From positions 1-64,000 of the forward strand of contig CAMYMU010000068.1 of the NCBI GenBank assembly GCA_947259575.1: a stretch of DNA of 64,000 nucleotides, read 5' to 3'. Both the position numbers and the translations under genes were made by a program. Source of the DNA: an uncultured Ectothiorhodospiraceae bacterium. Lineage in GTDB: Bacteria; Pseudomonadota; Gammaproteobacteria; UBA6429; Thiohalophilaceae. Positions 9,534-19,368 of the stretch are shown here, piece after piece. Each line of letters starts with the position of its first letter. Within the stretch, counting starts at the first letter, position 1. The notes under the pieces are model-generated. The model ran no database searches and had not been told where the DNA came from. It saw nothing but the letters and a program-made list of their open reading frames with translations.

Positions 9534-11732
9534 TTACCTAAGTTTGTGAATATTAGTAGTTGGGTCGGGATTTTCGATCCACTTTATATTTTCAAGTATC
9601 GGTGTAACCATTTCTGCGGGGACCGGACGACTAATATAATAGCCCTGAATATTATCGCAACCTAACTCTGCTAATTGCTGAGTTACCGTTCCATTTTCAA
9701 CACCTTCAGCGATTACATCTAGACCCAGGGTATGTGACATATCAATTATAGATTGAACTATCGCTCTATCGTCTGAATCAGTCGCCATATCCATAACGAA
9801 TGACTTATCAATTTTTAGTGCATGCACCGGTAATTTTTTCAGAAGACTTAGTGATGAATAACCTGTTCCAAAATCATCAATCGCAACACTGACATTCAAG
9901 GCACCCAGTTTATCAAGGACTTTAACCACATAGTCAGGATCACTCATAATAGCGCTCTCAGTGACTTCGAACTCAAAGGCCGTGTTTGGAACTTCTGTTT
10001 CATCCAGCAGTCGCTCTAACTCAAGAATAAAATCAGAATCATGCAGGTTATGCATGGAAAGATTGATCGCAACAACGATTTCTATCCCCGCATTATACCA
10101 CTGTTCATGTTGAGCGATTGCCGATTTGATTACCCAATATGAAAGAGGTCGAATCAGTGTTGACTGCTCAGCCATTGGAATGAACTCATCAGGAGGAATA
10201 AAACCACGTTCAGGGTGATTCCAACGTATCAATGCCTCAACTCCAGTAATCCTTGAGGATTTCAAATCAACCTTTGGTTGATAATACAGTTCCAGTTGAT
10301 CGTCATAAATGGCCTGGCGTAACTCACCCATTAAGCTAAGGCGATCCGGGGTATTACTATCCGCACCAGGATTATAAACATCGTAACCCGTCTTTTTATT
10401 CTTGGCTGTATACATCGCAACGTCAGCCGATTTCAGAATAGCTGATGTTGTGGTGCCGTGTTTAGGGAAAGTCGCGATACCAAAGCTGGCAGCAATGGAG
10501 AAACCCATTTCACCAACGTTAAAAGATGGCTCCAGTATTTTCTGAATTTTCTTAGCCACAAGTTTTGCGCCAAGCTCATCTGTCTCTGGTAGTATGATCG
10601 CAAACTCGTCACCGCCAAGGCGCCCAATAAAATCAGAAGGTCTTAGTGAATCACGCAAACGTAGACCTACTTCAACCAGCAATTGATCACCACAATCGTG
10701 CCCAAGGGTATCGTTGATCTCCTTAAACCTGTCCAGGTCCATCATAATCACGGTAAAACATGCGCTATCACGTTTAGATTCAGCTAAGGTTGTGTTTAAG
10801 TGGTCCTGTATAGAAAAACGATTGGGTAAACCGGTCAAAGAATCATGTAAAGCCAATTCCTCTAAGCGTTCATTTAGAGCCTCTAGCTCTTGGGTGCGTT
10901 GCACCACTCGCTCTTCAAGGTATTGGTTCAGCTCCTGGACTGTCTTTAGCGCTTCATCCTTCTCACTTATTGAGCTTTGCAGCTTATCCATCATTTGATT
11001 AAAGACACGGCCGAGATGTCCTAGTTCATCTGCACTCTGTATATCAACGGCCTTATCTAACATACCCTTGGAAATTCTGCGTGCGGCCTGAACCAGCTGC
11101 AAAATCGGTCTCATTGCATAGGTCTTGAAAACCACATAAATACCCATGCCAAGTAAAAGAGTCAGTACAGTGCTAACTACTGCCTGGTTAATCAGCTTCT
11201 TTTGCGATGCTAGTTCAACGCGATTTTTGTCCACACCAACATGGAAGTGGCCAAGCATGTTTTTCTGAAAAAAGATTGGGAAACTACGATGAATAATATT
11301 TTCATTCTGCTTGATGTTATTCACGATAGCCTTAACATTCATCGTTTTCTGATTTTTCAATTCGCCTGCGACATAACTATTTCTGCGATCAAGATAGGAG
11401 GTTAGCGCATCTCCCTCAGAAGAGATAATAACAGCATAGACAATGTCTTCACCTTTATTGATCTCTTCCATGTAATTATCAAGTGCATCAAAATCATAGG
11501 ACAGAAGTGCTTCTGGTGAAATACTGACAACAAAATTGCCTAACATTTCTGTTTGTGTTTCGATGCTTGAAAGGAGTTCGCTTCGTTGCGATTGATAGTT
11601 AATAACTGCACTCGCACCCATAAGCACAAATACAACCACCACGGTCAACGTCACAAATTTTCCGGCCAGGCTATTGCGCCACATTAGGTCGATAAGAGTG
11701 TTTTCGCCTTTAAACTTACTCATGTTACTCAA
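9534..11732 (-). CDS. Membrane-bound GGDEF-EAL c-di-GMP enzyme
   Basis: A 732-aa protein: TM1 (about 25-45), periplasmic sensor, TM2 (about 182-200), HAMP (about 205-260), coiled coil, GGDEF (intact GGDEF near residue 373) and EAL (intact EAL near 500, with DDFGTGYSSL further on). Both catalytic motifs are complete, so it could make and degrade c-di-GMP. The start is probably TTG at 11730-11732, because GGGGAG lies 5 bases upstream and the TTG overlaps the stop of the preceding gene; an ATG follows 3 codons later. It forms a coupled pair with the PhnD-like binding protein. Confidence 0.85.
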   Translation of the reverse strand: MSNMSKFKGENTLIDLMWRNSLAGKFVTLTVVVVFVLMGASAVINYQSQRSELLSSIETQTEMLGNFVVSISPEALLSYDFDALDNYMEEINKGEDIVYAVIISSEGDALTSYLDRRNSYVAGELKNQKTMNVKAIVNNIKQNENIIHRSFPIFFQKNMLGHFHVGVDKNRVELASQKKLINQAVVSTVLTLLLGMGIYVVFKTYAMRPILQLVQAARRISKGMLDKAVDIQSADELGHLGRVFNQMMDKLQSSISEKDEALKTVQELNQYLEERVVQRTQELEALNERLEELALHDSLTGLPNRFSIQDHLNTTLAESKRDSACFTVIMMDLDRFKEINDTLGHDCGDQLLVEVGLRLRDSLRPSDFIGRLGGDEFAIILPETDELGAKLVAKKIQKILEPSFNVGEMGFSIAASFGIATFPKHGTTTSAILKSADVAMYTAKNKKTGYDVYNPGADSNTPDRLSLMGELRQAIYDDQLELYYQPKVDLKSSRITGVEALIRWNHPERGFIPPDEFIPMAEQSTLIRPLSYWVIKSAIAQHEQWYNAGIEIVVAINLSMHNLHDSDFILELERLLDETEVPNTAFEFEVTESAIMSDPDYVVKVLDKLGALNVSVAIDDFGTGYSSLSLLKKLPVHALKIDKSFVMDMATDSDDRAIVQSIIDMSHTLGLDVIAEGVENGTVTQQLAELGCDNIQGYYISRPVPAEMVTPILENIKWIENPDPTTNIHKLR

Positions 11733-12649
11733 TACTGCTCCCCGAGGACTTCAAAGGTAATCTCTCGGTGTCGGTTATAATCACCATCCGTTGCGATGTT
11801 AATGCCTGTTAACTTGGCTTTTTCTAGAATATTTTTACCACCAGCAGATTTATGAAGATTAACTAGAACCGACTGAATTTTGGATCTTAGCTCAGTCGGC
11901 ATATCTCCATTCACAGCCCAGGGCAAATGAGCAACAGGGTCACTAACCGCAAGATACTTCATTTGCGTTGTATCACACTTTGATTTCACACTCGGCAACT
12001 CTAAACCAACGTCGCCCATTCCTGCAGCTTTACTTCGTTTGAAATAAGTAGAAAGAATGGAGTTCGGCGGTGTCTTTGAAAAATCTTCCTGGTAGTCTCC
12101 TGCTTTCAAACCTGCTCTTCGAAGTAAGTAGGTAGGTATGATATAGCTCATCATTGCCTTCGGGCCCCCACCAAAAACTATCTTCTCACCTTTGAGGGCC
12201 TGCAAGTTTTTTATCATGGAATCTTTTCTCACAATAATAGTCCCCGAAATCGCAGCCTTACCAAATTCTTCATTCATGGCGATCACATCGTAACCAAGTT
12301 TTTTATGAGAGCGAATATAGTGATATTGATTGTAATGAACGATGTCATAGCGAAGTGTGCTAACACCATCCCAAAAGTCCTTGAAGTTTGCCGAAGTCTC
12401 TAGGGTGACTGGGCGACCGAGTACAGTAGAGAGATGCTTTACCAATGGGGTGAACATTTCGAAAGTCAGTTTGGCGCTTCTTCGTGGTAAAACACCCATG
12501 ATCAGGGGATCTTGCTCTGCCAGCACTGGCGCTGGAACTGGTAACAAAATTAACAGGGGCAAGGCGATACTGAGCAAATAACGCCTTAACACATTGTTTT
12601 TATACAATTTTATTCTATCTTTCAGACTCATCAGGCGAGCTATCCCCAA
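11729..12649 (-). CDS. PhnD-like periplasmic binding protein
   Basis: A 306-aa protein with an N-terminal signal or anchor segment (about residues 22-44, ending APVLA) and the family-12 binding-protein pattern (LIMGVLPRRSA, VHYNQYHYI, GGGPKAMMSY). PhnD-type proteins bind phosphonate, phosphite or phosphate, but here no ABC permease genes follow. The stop overlaps the start of the GGDEF-EAL gene, so I infer it feeds ligand information into c-di-GMP signalling. Confidence 0.75.
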   Translation of the reverse strand: MGIARLMSLKDRIKLYKNNVLRRYLLSIALPLLILLPVPAPVLAEQDPLIMGVLPRRSAKLTFEMFTPLVKHLSTVLGRPVTLETSANFKDFWDGVSTLRYDIVHYNQYHYIRSHKKLGYDVIAMNEEFGKAAISGTIIVRKDSMIKNLQALKGEKIVFGGGPKAMMSYIIPTYLLRRAGLKAGDYQEDFSKTPPNSILSTYFKRSKAAGMGDVGLELPSVKSKCDTTQMKYLAVSDPVAHLPWAVNGDMPTELRSKIQSVLVNLHKSAGGKNILEKAKLTGINIATDGDYNRHREITFEVLGEQY

Positions 12650-12742
12650 GCAAAATCAACTATCCATATAGATCTCGGCAGATAGGCCAAAATGCTTAGC
12701 CTGAGTGGGGACGATAAGGGATAAAATTCCTTTATTTATTGG

Positions 12743-13903
12743 CTAGTTGCGAAGCTCGATTGGCACATAATCGCGTGAAGGCTCACCAGTATAGACCTGG
12801 GTAGGCCTGAAGATACGATTATCACCTAGCTGCTCACGCCAATGAGCCAACCAGCCAGCTGAACGCGCTACCGCGAAAATAGCAGTAAACTGATCGGCAG
12901 GTATGCCCATTTCGTGGTAAAGAATACCGGAGTAAAAATCGACATTGGCATACACACCTTTATGGGCAAGGCGATCCTCTGAAATACGTTCGACTTCTTT
13001 GGCTGTCTCAAGTAACGGGTTGACGTTACCGCCTCTTGATTCCAGTAATTTATCAACCAGCTTTTCCAGGAACTTGGCGCGTGGGTCTTTGGTTTTATAT
13101 TCACGGTGGCCCATTCCCCAGATGATCTCCTTATTGGCAAGCTTATTATCGATATACTTCTCAACCTTAGCTGGACTACCGATCTCAGCCAACATCTCCA
13201 GTACTTTCTGATTCGCCCCACCATGCAGGGGTCCGGATAATGTGCCAATGGCTGCTGCAATCACACTGTATGGACTGGCCAGAGTAGAGGCCGTTACCAG
13301 GACTGAAAAGGTCGAGGCGTTGATGGTATGTTCGGCATGCAAGATCAAACAGACATCCATGATTTTTGCCAGCAGCGGATCAGGCTCGGTGCCAGTAAAC
13401 ATATATAAAAAGTTTTCTGCATAACTCAAATCACTGCGTGGTTCGGGTGGTTCATAACCACGACGCAGGTGTTCCCACATAGCAACAATGGTGGCCATGC
13501 GGGCAATAATCTCTACCGTCATATTGTGGATATAATTCAGGTCCTCGCAGGCGTCGGCATCAGTCAGGCACTCATTACCCGGGTAGAACATGCCTAAGCT
13601 AGCTACCGCTGTCTGCAACATTTCCATCGGGTGGCCGCTGGGAGGAAAGGTCTTCATTAAGTCACGAATGTGGTACTGAGTCCGTCGGCTGGCACGAATA
13701 CGTTGATCAAAGTCTTCCAACTCTTGAGCCGTCGGCAGTTTGCCATCCAGCATTAGCAAGGTTGTTTCTTCGAAGGTACTTTTCTCGGCAAGCTGCTCGA
13801 TGGGATAACCGCGGTAGGCAAGAATGCCTTTCTCGCCATCGATATCCGAAATATTGGACTGGGTCGCCGGTACACCAGCAAGGCCCGGTAGGTACTCACT
13901 CAT
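12743..13903 (-). CDS. gltA: Citrate synthase
   Basis: A 386-aa citrate synthase-family enzyme condensing acetyl-CoA with oxaloacetate (TCA cycle). Catalytic landmarks are LHAEHTINAS (about residue 187), GPLHGGANQ (about 225), GMGHREYKTKDPRA (about 263) and the C-terminal VDFYSGILYHEMGIP with the catalytic Asp. At this length it resembles the dimeric citrate/2-methylcitrate type. No prp genes lie nearby, which favours citrate synthase. Monocistronic. Confidence 0.88.
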   Translation of the reverse strand: MSEYLPGLAGVPATQSNISDIDGEKGILAYRGYPIEQLAEKSTFEETTLLMLDGKLPTAQELEDFDQRIRASRRTQYHIRDLMKTFPPSGHPMEMLQTAVASLGMFYPGNECLTDADACEDLNYIHNMTVEIIARMATIVAMWEHLRRGYEPPEPRSDLSYAENFLYMFTGTEPDPLLAKIMDVCLILHAEHTINASTFSVLVTASTLASPYSVIAAAIGTLSGPLHGGANQKVLEMLAEIGSPAKVEKYIDNKLANKEIIWGMGHREYKTKDPRAKFLEKLVDKLLESRGGNVNPLLETAKEVERISEDRLAHKGVYANVDFYSGILYHEMGIPADQFTAIFAVARSAGWLAHWREQLGDNRIFRPTQVYTGEPSRDYVPIELRN

Positions 13904-14098
13904 TTCTCTCTCCCTAAAAATCGAGATTGGAACCAGAAAACCGCCATACCATCACCAAACAGTTAATGGGGTCTTCGGTGGGATAATTTGACAAGCTAAA
14001 GGATAGCACACCACCACTATGCGGCAGCTATCCAGTACAAAAAACGTGTTTGAAATTCAGCCAGTTAGGCCTAAAAACTAATCTGCCAGGCCTATCGG

Positions 14099-14446
14099 CT
14101 AAACAGAGAAGGAAGAACCACAACCGCAGGTTGTCGTTGCATTCGGGTTATTAATAGTGAACTGGGCACCGGATAAGTCTTCCTTGTAATCCACTTCTGC
14201 GCCGACTAAATACTGAAAGCTCATTGGATCGACTAACAGAGTCACACCGCTATTCTCAACGATGGTATCGCCATCTTGCTGGTTTTCATCAAAGGTAAAA
14301 CCGTATTGGAAACCGGAACAGCCACCACCGGTAATGAACACGCGTAATTTCAGCTCATCATTGCCTTCTTCTGCAATCAATTGCTTCACTTTATTCGCTG
14401 CATTGTCAGTAAAAACCAGTAAGGACTCTTGTGCTGCTTCACTCAT
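14099..14446 (-). CDS. erpA: Iron-sulfur cluster insertion protein ErpA
   Basis: An A-type Fe-S carrier of 115 aa when started at ATG 14446 (MSEAAQE), preceded by a purine-rich AAAGTGGA. An upstream ATG at 14485 would add 13 poorly conserved residues. The three cluster-ligand cysteines are in [11 protein letters not shown] and the C-terminal CGCGSSFSV. ErpA delivers clusters to respiratory and isoprenoid enzymes. Upstream are bactofilin, a DUF6776-like protein and argC, a common gammaproteobacterial order. Confidence 0.9.
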   Translation of the reverse strand: MSEAAQESLLVFTDNAANKVKQLIAEEGNDELKLRVFITGGGCSGFQYGFTFDENQQDGDTIVENSGVTLLVDPMSFQYLVGAEVDYKEDLSGAQFTINNPNATTTCGCGSSFSV

Positions 14447-14553
14447 ATCAACATCCACTTTTAATAGTTCTGGGCCATATACCACATACTTTATGTGGCT
14501 TTATCTAAAACTTCAATATCCCAGATGTAGGGGTCAATGCCCCGAAATCAAGT

Positions 14554-14976
14554 CTATTCTGTCCCTTTAGAATCACCGCTCGCGACCTTAGTCGGCATAG
14601 CCACGACTGAATTATCGGCCTGATGGACCAGATTGCCATTGACCTCAGCACCCATCGCCATTTCAATCAAACTGTAATACACGTTGCCATGCACACGCGC
14701 CTGAGCCGCCAGTTCCACATGGGCCAGCGCATGTACGTCACCAATCACGGTTCCATTCACCACCACATTGGGTACCTTCACCTCACCCTCGATGGTGCCG
14801 CGCTCGCTCAAGGTCAAGACTGAATCATCACCTTCTGCAGCGATCACATTGCCGACCACCTTACCATCGACATGCAAGCCCCCACTGAAGATTACATCAC
14901 CGTGGATCTCGCTGTTTTGTCCAATTAAGGAATCGATCTGTGCTGTTTGTTTTGGTTTCTTACTATTACCCCACAT
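14554..14976 (-). CDS. Bactofilin family cytoskeletal protein
   Basis: A 140-aa protein with the beta-helical repeat pattern of bactofilins (short glycine/valine-rich turns from IGQNSEIHGDVIF to GAEVNGNLVH). These proteins polymerise into membrane-associated scaffolds that affect cell shape. A short disordered N-terminus and a C-terminal tail flank the repeat core. Starts 12 bases after the preceding gene's stop, so probably co-transcribed with it. Confidence 0.88.
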   Translation of the reverse strand: MWGNSKKPKQTAQIDSLIGQNSEIHGDVIFSGGLHVDGKVVGNVIAAEGDDSVLTLSERGTIEGEVKVPNVVVNGTVIGDVHALAHVELAAQARVHGNVYYSLIEMAMGAEVNGNLVHQADNSVVAMPTKVASGDSKGTE

Positions 14977-14988
14977 GGGTTCCTTCTC

Positions 14989-15693
14989 CTATGTTGGCCA
15001 ATCAAATGTCTTCTCAAAGGGTTCCTTGCGACGTTGATCCTTCGGAACCACTGAGACAGTAACACGTTGTGGCGTAAATCCTGAAGGCAAGGTCAGCTCA
15101 CCTTCCAGGCTTTGAAAATAACGAAAACGGTACTTCAGCTCTTTGACCGCCTTCTCAGTTACCTGACTTAAATTGAGCACCTTCGGCTTATCACCCTGCG
15201 TGCCTACTATTTTAATACGAATAATACCGGTTGCGGAGCGGTCATTCTTTAAAACTTGTGTCAGGATCACTTTAAATTGATAGCCATTTGGCTTGCCATT
15301 TGCCTCCACCCGAAAGCGCTGTAAGTACAATCCATGAGCCGCATCCTTGGGTGAGACAATGCCTCGGTAAAAAGCCAACTCGCCTTTTAATTCCAGGATC
15401 TCTGCCTGCAGAACTTTCAGCGTAGTATCCAGTTCATCGTAGGCCTTACGTTCGATTTGGGCGGCGCGTTCAAGCACAGCCTTTTGCTCATCGAGTTGAT
15501 CGATCTTTTCTTCCAGCTCACTCACATGATCCAGTAAAACGGCATGATCGTCGTCCGCTTCAATGCTATCAAAGCCGGCACTAAAGCGACCGTATTCATA
15601 CAATGCATAGCCGATCGTGATAAATGCGAAAATCACCAATCCGAATATAATTCGCATCTTCCAGGGCTGATGAGCTTTTACAACTAACGACAT
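14989..15693 (-). CDS. DUF6776-like membrane-anchored coiled-coil protein
   Basis: A 234-aa protein with one N-terminal transmembrane helix (about residues 12-32), a coiled coil (about 45-105) and a C-terminal globular domain. It sits between argC and bactofilin, a conserved position in many Gammaproteobacteria, and may help anchor the bactofilin scaffold. The family assignment is from memory of this context and the function is unknown. Confidence 0.6.
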   Translation of the reverse strand: MSLVVKAHQPWKMRIIFGLVIFAFITIGYALYEYGRFSAGFDSIEADDDHAVLLDHVSELEEKIDQLDEQKAVLERAAQIERKAYDELDTTLKVLQAEILELKGELAFYRGIVSPKDAAHGLYLQRFRVEANGKPNGYQFKVILTQVLKNDRSATGIIRIKIVGTQGDKPKVLNLSQVTEKAVKELKYRFRYFQSLEGELTLPSGFTPQRVTVSVVPKDQRRKEPFEKTFDWPT

Positions 15694-16734
15694 CTATGGC
15701 ACCAATCCAATTACTTCAAGGCCAGCGGTTTCATTGATTCCAAGCATAATATTCATATTTTGCACGGCCTGCCCTGCCGCACCTTTTACCAGGTTATCAA
15801 TCACCGATAAGACCACCACCGTGTCCCCGCTTGGAGGTACATGCACGGCAACGCGACAATGATTGGCACCCTTCACACTACGCGTCTCTGGATGGCTACC
15901 CGCTGGCATCACATCGACAAACGGCTCTGACTGATAGCGTTGTTCAAACAGCTGCTGCAAATCAGTCTCTTTGTCGTTCAATTTCGCGTAGAGCGTGGCA
16001 TGGATTCCTCTTATCATCGGTGTTAAGTGTGGTACAAAGGTCAAACCAACCTGCTCCTGACTCATACCATTCAGGCCCTGACGAATCTCAGGCCAGTGAC
16101 GATGACCTGCTACATTATAGGCCTTCATACTCTCACTTGCTTCTGCCAACAAGGTACCCACATTCGCACCCCGACCGGCACCACTCACGCCTGACTTGGT
16201 ATCTGCAATCAACTGGTTCGGCTCAACCAGGTTCGCTTCGAGTAGAGGCATAAAGCCAAGTTGCACCGCAGTCGGATAACAGCCTGGATTTGCCACTAGC
16301 TTTGCCGATTTGATCTGGTCCCGATTTATTTCAGGCAAACCATAAACCGCTTCTGTTAGAAGATCAGGACAGGCATGCTCCATGCCATACCACTGCAGCC
16401 ACTCATCTTTGTCGTGCAAACGAAAATCAGCCGCGAGGTCGATAACGCGTGTTCCTGCCGCAAGCAATTCAGGCACCAGCTTCATCGCGGTGCCATTGGG
16501 GGTCGCAAAAAAGACCACATCACACTGTGAAAGTATTTTCGGATCCGGTTGACTAAAAGCCAGGTCGAGGTGACCACGCAGGTTTGGGAACATCTGCGCA
16601 ACGGGTACACCCTCCTCTGAGCGTGAGGTGATGGCGGTTATCTCCGCCTCCGGATGCAACGCCAACAGACGCAATAACTCCACACCGGTATAACCTGTGC
16701 CGCCAACAATTCCGACTTTGATCTTCTTACTCAT
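15694..16734 (-). CDS. argC: N-acetyl-gamma-glutamyl-phosphate reductase
   Basis: A 346-aa NADPH-dependent reductase of arginine biosynthesis. Motifs: the Rossmann [14 protein letters not shown] at the N-terminus, the catalytic cysteine in [12 protein letters not shown] (about residue 150) and the [15 protein letters not shown] region. Normal length. The next gene starts directly at its stop, suggesting one transcript with the DUF6776, bactofilin and erpA genes. Confidence 0.95.
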   Translation of the reverse strand: MSKKIKVGIVGGTGYTGVELLRLLALHPEAEITAITSRSEEGVPVAQMFPNLRGHLDLAFSQPDPKILSQCDVVFFATPNGTAMKLVPELLAAGTRVIDLAADFRLHDKDEWLQWYGMEHACPDLLTEAVYGLPEINRDQIKSAKLVANPGCYPTAVQLGFMPLLEANLVEPNQLIADTKSGVSGAGRGANVGTLLAEASESMKAYNVAGHRHWPEIRQGLNGMSQEQVGLTFVPHLTPMIRGIHATLYAKLNDKETDLQQLFEQRYQSEPFVDVMPAGSHPETRSVKGANHCRVAVHVPPSGDTVVVLSVIDNLVKGAAGQAVQNMNIMLGINETAGLEVIGLVP

Positions 16735-16904
16735 CCTGCTTTCTGTCCATATAATGCCTTTTGATGGTGCATGATACTTGAGAACTTGATGTTATGTAAA
16801 AGAGAAGCCTCACATATCACGGATGAGAGACTGCAATACAGCTCGGCAGGCAATACAATGTGCTAATGCATAAGAAACACATCCACAACGTCAGGCGCTA
16901 TGTA

Positions 16905-18197
16905 ATGTCCACCCGCAAGTGGAAGCTGCGCATGATGTTCTGGGGCGGCGCCATCACGATTGGTGCGGTAGCAGCCATATTTGCCCTGGCAAGCTACGAG
17001 TCAGATGAATTATTCAGAAACTTTTATCGTTCATATCCGTTGCTCTCACTTCTCATTCCACCGGCGGGGCTGGTACTAATAGCCATCCTGACTCGCTATG
17101 TCTTCAAGGGTTCGGAAGGCAGCGGGATTCCACAGGCGATTGCGAGCCTGAGCATGCACAGCAGCCACGCCCGATCCCTTATCCTGTCGCCCAGAATTGT
17201 GATTGGTAAGATGCTGTTGACCTGTGGCGGCCTACTCAGTGGCGCTTCCATTGGCCGCGAAGGACCCACCGTGCATATCGGTGCGGCGATTATGTACTCG
17301 CTACGACGCATTGCCCCGTTTAGGGGTAAAGACATTACCCGCGGCCTGATTCTGGCTGGCGGTGCAGCTGGGATCTCCGCTGCCTTTAACACCCCACTTG
17401 CCGGAATTATGTTTGCCGTCGAGGAGATGAGCCGGTCCTTCCATGAGCGCACCAGTGGCATTCTATTGATTGCCGTTATTCTGGCCGGTATTACCGCCCT
17501 GACTATCCTGGGCAATTACACCTATTTCGGCATCTCCGATGCAACAACGACGATCAAAGAAGCCTGGCCCGCTATTTTAATCTGCGGTGTCCTGGGCGGC
17601 TTCTTTGGCGGGACATTTAGTAGCCTGCTATTGCTACTTACGAAACTCATTACCAATTTTGCGAAGAAACACCCCTTCAGCCTCGCTTTTGCCTGTGGCC
17701 TGGCCATTAGCCTGTTGGGTTTCCTCTCCGGCGGCCAAACCTTTGGCACGGGTTACCACGAGGCGAAAGATCTGATTACCGGTGATGCTCAACCCGATGT
17801 AATGTTCCCTATATATAAGTATATCGCGACGATTGCCTCCTACCTGAGCGGCATCCCAGGTGGTATCTTTGCCCCGTCCTTGTCCATTGGTGCCGGTCTA
17901 GGGGCTAGCATTTCGGAGTTTTTCCCCTATATTCCGCTCGCAGTACTGGCCATGTTGGGCATGGTTGGGTATTTTACTGGCGTCGCACAGACACCATTGA
18001 CCGCTTTGATTATTGTGATGGAAATGACGGACAATTCATCGATGCTATTGCCATTGATGGCAACCGCGCTCATCGCCAAGGGGATTTCCCGCTGGATCTG
18101 CCCGAAACCTATATATCAGGCCATGGCCGAGGCTTATATCGGCGCAATAGTGAACCAGGGCGAGCTAGATGAATCAAAGCAGAAAGCGACTAAATAA
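16905..18197 (+). CDS. ClC-type chloride channel/transporter
   Basis: A voltage-gated chloride channel-family membrane protein (430 aa from ATG 16905). The anion-binding signatures are GSEGSGIPQ, GREGPTVHIGA with the gating Glu, and GIFAPSLSIGAGLG. About ten to twelve membrane segments are visible and there are no CBS domains at the C-terminus. GTG 16860 and ATG 16866 also open this frame; I prefer 16905 because AGG lies 9 bases upstream and homologues begin close to the RKWKLR segment. Confidence 0.85.
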   Translation: MSTRKWKLRMMFWGGAITIGAVAAIFALASYESDELFRNFYRSYPLLSLLIPPAGLVLIAILTRYVFKGSEGSGIPQAIASLSMHSSHARSLILSPRIVIGKMLLTCGGLLSGASIGREGPTVHIGAAIMYSLRRIAPFRGKDITRGLILAGGAAGISAAFNTPLAGIMFAVEEMSRSFHERTSGILLIAVILAGITALTILGNYTYFGISDATTTIKEAWPAILICGVLGGFFGGTFSSLLLLLTKLITNFAKKHPFSLAFACGLAISLLGFLSGGQTFGTGYHEAKDLITGDAQPDVMFPIYKYIATIASYLSGIPGGIFAPSLSIGAGLGASISEFFPYIPLAVLAMLGMVGYFTGVAQTPLTALIIVMEMTDNSSMLLPLMATALIAKGISRWICPKPIYQAMAEAYIGAIVNQGELDESKQKATK

Positions 18198-18225
18198 TTA
18201 AACAACTGTCAGGATTAGAATAGAC

Positions 18226-18771
18226 ATGAAGAAACTATCAATACGTGATTGGATCATTGCCGGCTTTGTCGGTGTCTTATTAATCAGCATGGCCTATATC
18301 TGGTTCAGCCCTGCCGGTGTCCAGCCTGCCCCTGACTTACAAGTGTCGGTATTTAACTCCGAACAGACCATTGATCTCAAGGCACTAAAAGGTCGCCCAG
18401 TACTCGTGACCTTTTGGGCCACATCCTGCCAGGGCTGTATCAAGGAAATGCCTCATTTGATCGAACTCTATGAAGAGCTGGCGCCGAAAGGGTTGGAGAT
18501 TATTGGGGTTGCTATGTCTTATGATCGCCCTGACCACATCCTGGAAATGCAAAAACGAAAGAAGATTCCCTATCCTCTCGTTTATGATGGAATCGACGAG
18601 GCCTCACGTGCCTTTGGCGGTATTCGCCTGACCCCAACCACCTTTTTGATCAGTCCCAAAGGACAGATCGTGAGACAGAAAATCGGTGAGATGGATATGA
18701 AATTGTTGCATGCCCAGATCGTAACTATGCTGAAATCTGCTGGGCTGAAATCTGCCGAGAAGCAATCATAA
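18226..18771 (+). CDS. TlpA-like thioredoxin-fold protein
   Basis: A 181-aa protein with an N-terminal membrane anchor (about residues 10-28) and a periplasmic thioredoxin-like domain. The active-site pair is visible in WATSCQGCIKEMP, a CxxC motif of TlpA/ResA type, and a cis-Pro loop in RLTPTTFLI. It probably acts as a thiol-disulfide reductase in the periplasm, for example in cytochrome maturation. Its stop overlaps the start of hemJ by one base. Confidence 0.82.
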   Translation: MKKLSIRDWIIAGFVGVLLISMAYIWFSPAGVQPAPDLQVSVFNSEQTIDLKALKGRPVLVTFWATSCQGCIKEMPHLIELYEELAPKGLEIIGVAMSYDRPDHILEMQKRKKIPYPLVYDGIDEASRAFGGIRLTPTTFLISPKGQIVRQKIGEMDMKLLHAQIVTMLKSAGLKSAEKQS

Positions 18772-19187
18772 TGCTCTGGCTCAAGGCCCTGCACCTCATT
18801 TTCATGGTCACCTGGTTCGCTGGCTTATTTTATTTACCACGCCTGTTTGTCTACCACGCTATGTCGGAGGATCAAACCAGCCTCGAACGCTTCAAAGTCA
18901 TGGAACGTAAACTGTTCTTTGGCATTATGACCCCGGGCATGATGCTGACCCTTATCTTTGGTATCTGGATGTTATTCACACGCGATTATATGGCCGAACT
19001 CTGGGTTCACATCAAGTTGGCCTTAATCGCGGTACTTGTCGTCTACCACCTCTACTGTGGAAAGCTGGTCAAAGATTTCAAGCACGACCGTAATACCCGT
19101 AGCCACGTGTTTTATCGTTGGTTCAACGAATTCCCCGTTTTGATCCTGATTGCCATCATTTTCCTGGCAGTTTTGCGCCCTCAATAA
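18771..19187 (+). CDS. hemJ: Protoporphyrinogen IX oxidase HemJ
   Basis: A 138-aa four-helix membrane protein matching HemJ, which oxidises protoporphyrinogen IX to protoporphyrin IX in haem synthesis. The N-terminal LWLKALHLIFMVTWFAGLFYLPRLFVYH carries the conserved His and Arg residues, and KLALIAVLVVYH has a second conserved His. Coupled to the TlpA-like gene by TAATG. Confidence 0.85.
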   Translation: MLWLKALHLIFMVTWFAGLFYLPRLFVYHAMSEDQTSLERFKVMERKLFFGIMTPGMMLTLIFGIWMLFTRDYMAELWVHIKLALIAVLVVYHLYCGKLVKDFKHDRNTRSHVFYRWFNEFPVLILIAIIFLAVLRPQ

Positions 19188-19274
19188 GCTATAGCCAGCT
19201 AAATAGTTAGTCCTCACTCTCTGAAATTTCCATATTTTTCAATTCCTTATTGGCCTACATACTTTTAGCTTATT

Positions 19275-19293
19275 GCGAATGAGAATGATTTGC
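19275..19293 (+). promoter_or_regulatory. Fur-box-like operator
   Basis: The 19-bp site matches the consensus GATAATGATAATCATTATC at about 13 of 19 positions (core AATGAGAATGATT). It overlaps the -35 element of the promoter at 19290-19318, the right place for repression by iron-loaded Fur. It suggests that the porin, FMN, PepSY and peroxidase genes respond to iron. Confidence 0.65.
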
Positions 19294-19318
19294 ATTTAGA
19301 TTCTTATTTGAGTATAGT
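19290..19318 (+). promoter_or_regulatory. Sigma-70 promoter of the porin operon
   Basis: TTGCAT (19290-19295) and TATAGT (19313-19318) are separated by exactly 17 bp, about 50 bp before the porin start codon. The Fur-like site covers the -35 region. Confidence 0.65.
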
Positions 19319-19368
19319 GCTTAGCCATCGCATAAGTATTTAAGTATTTACTAAAACTGGAGGTCATC

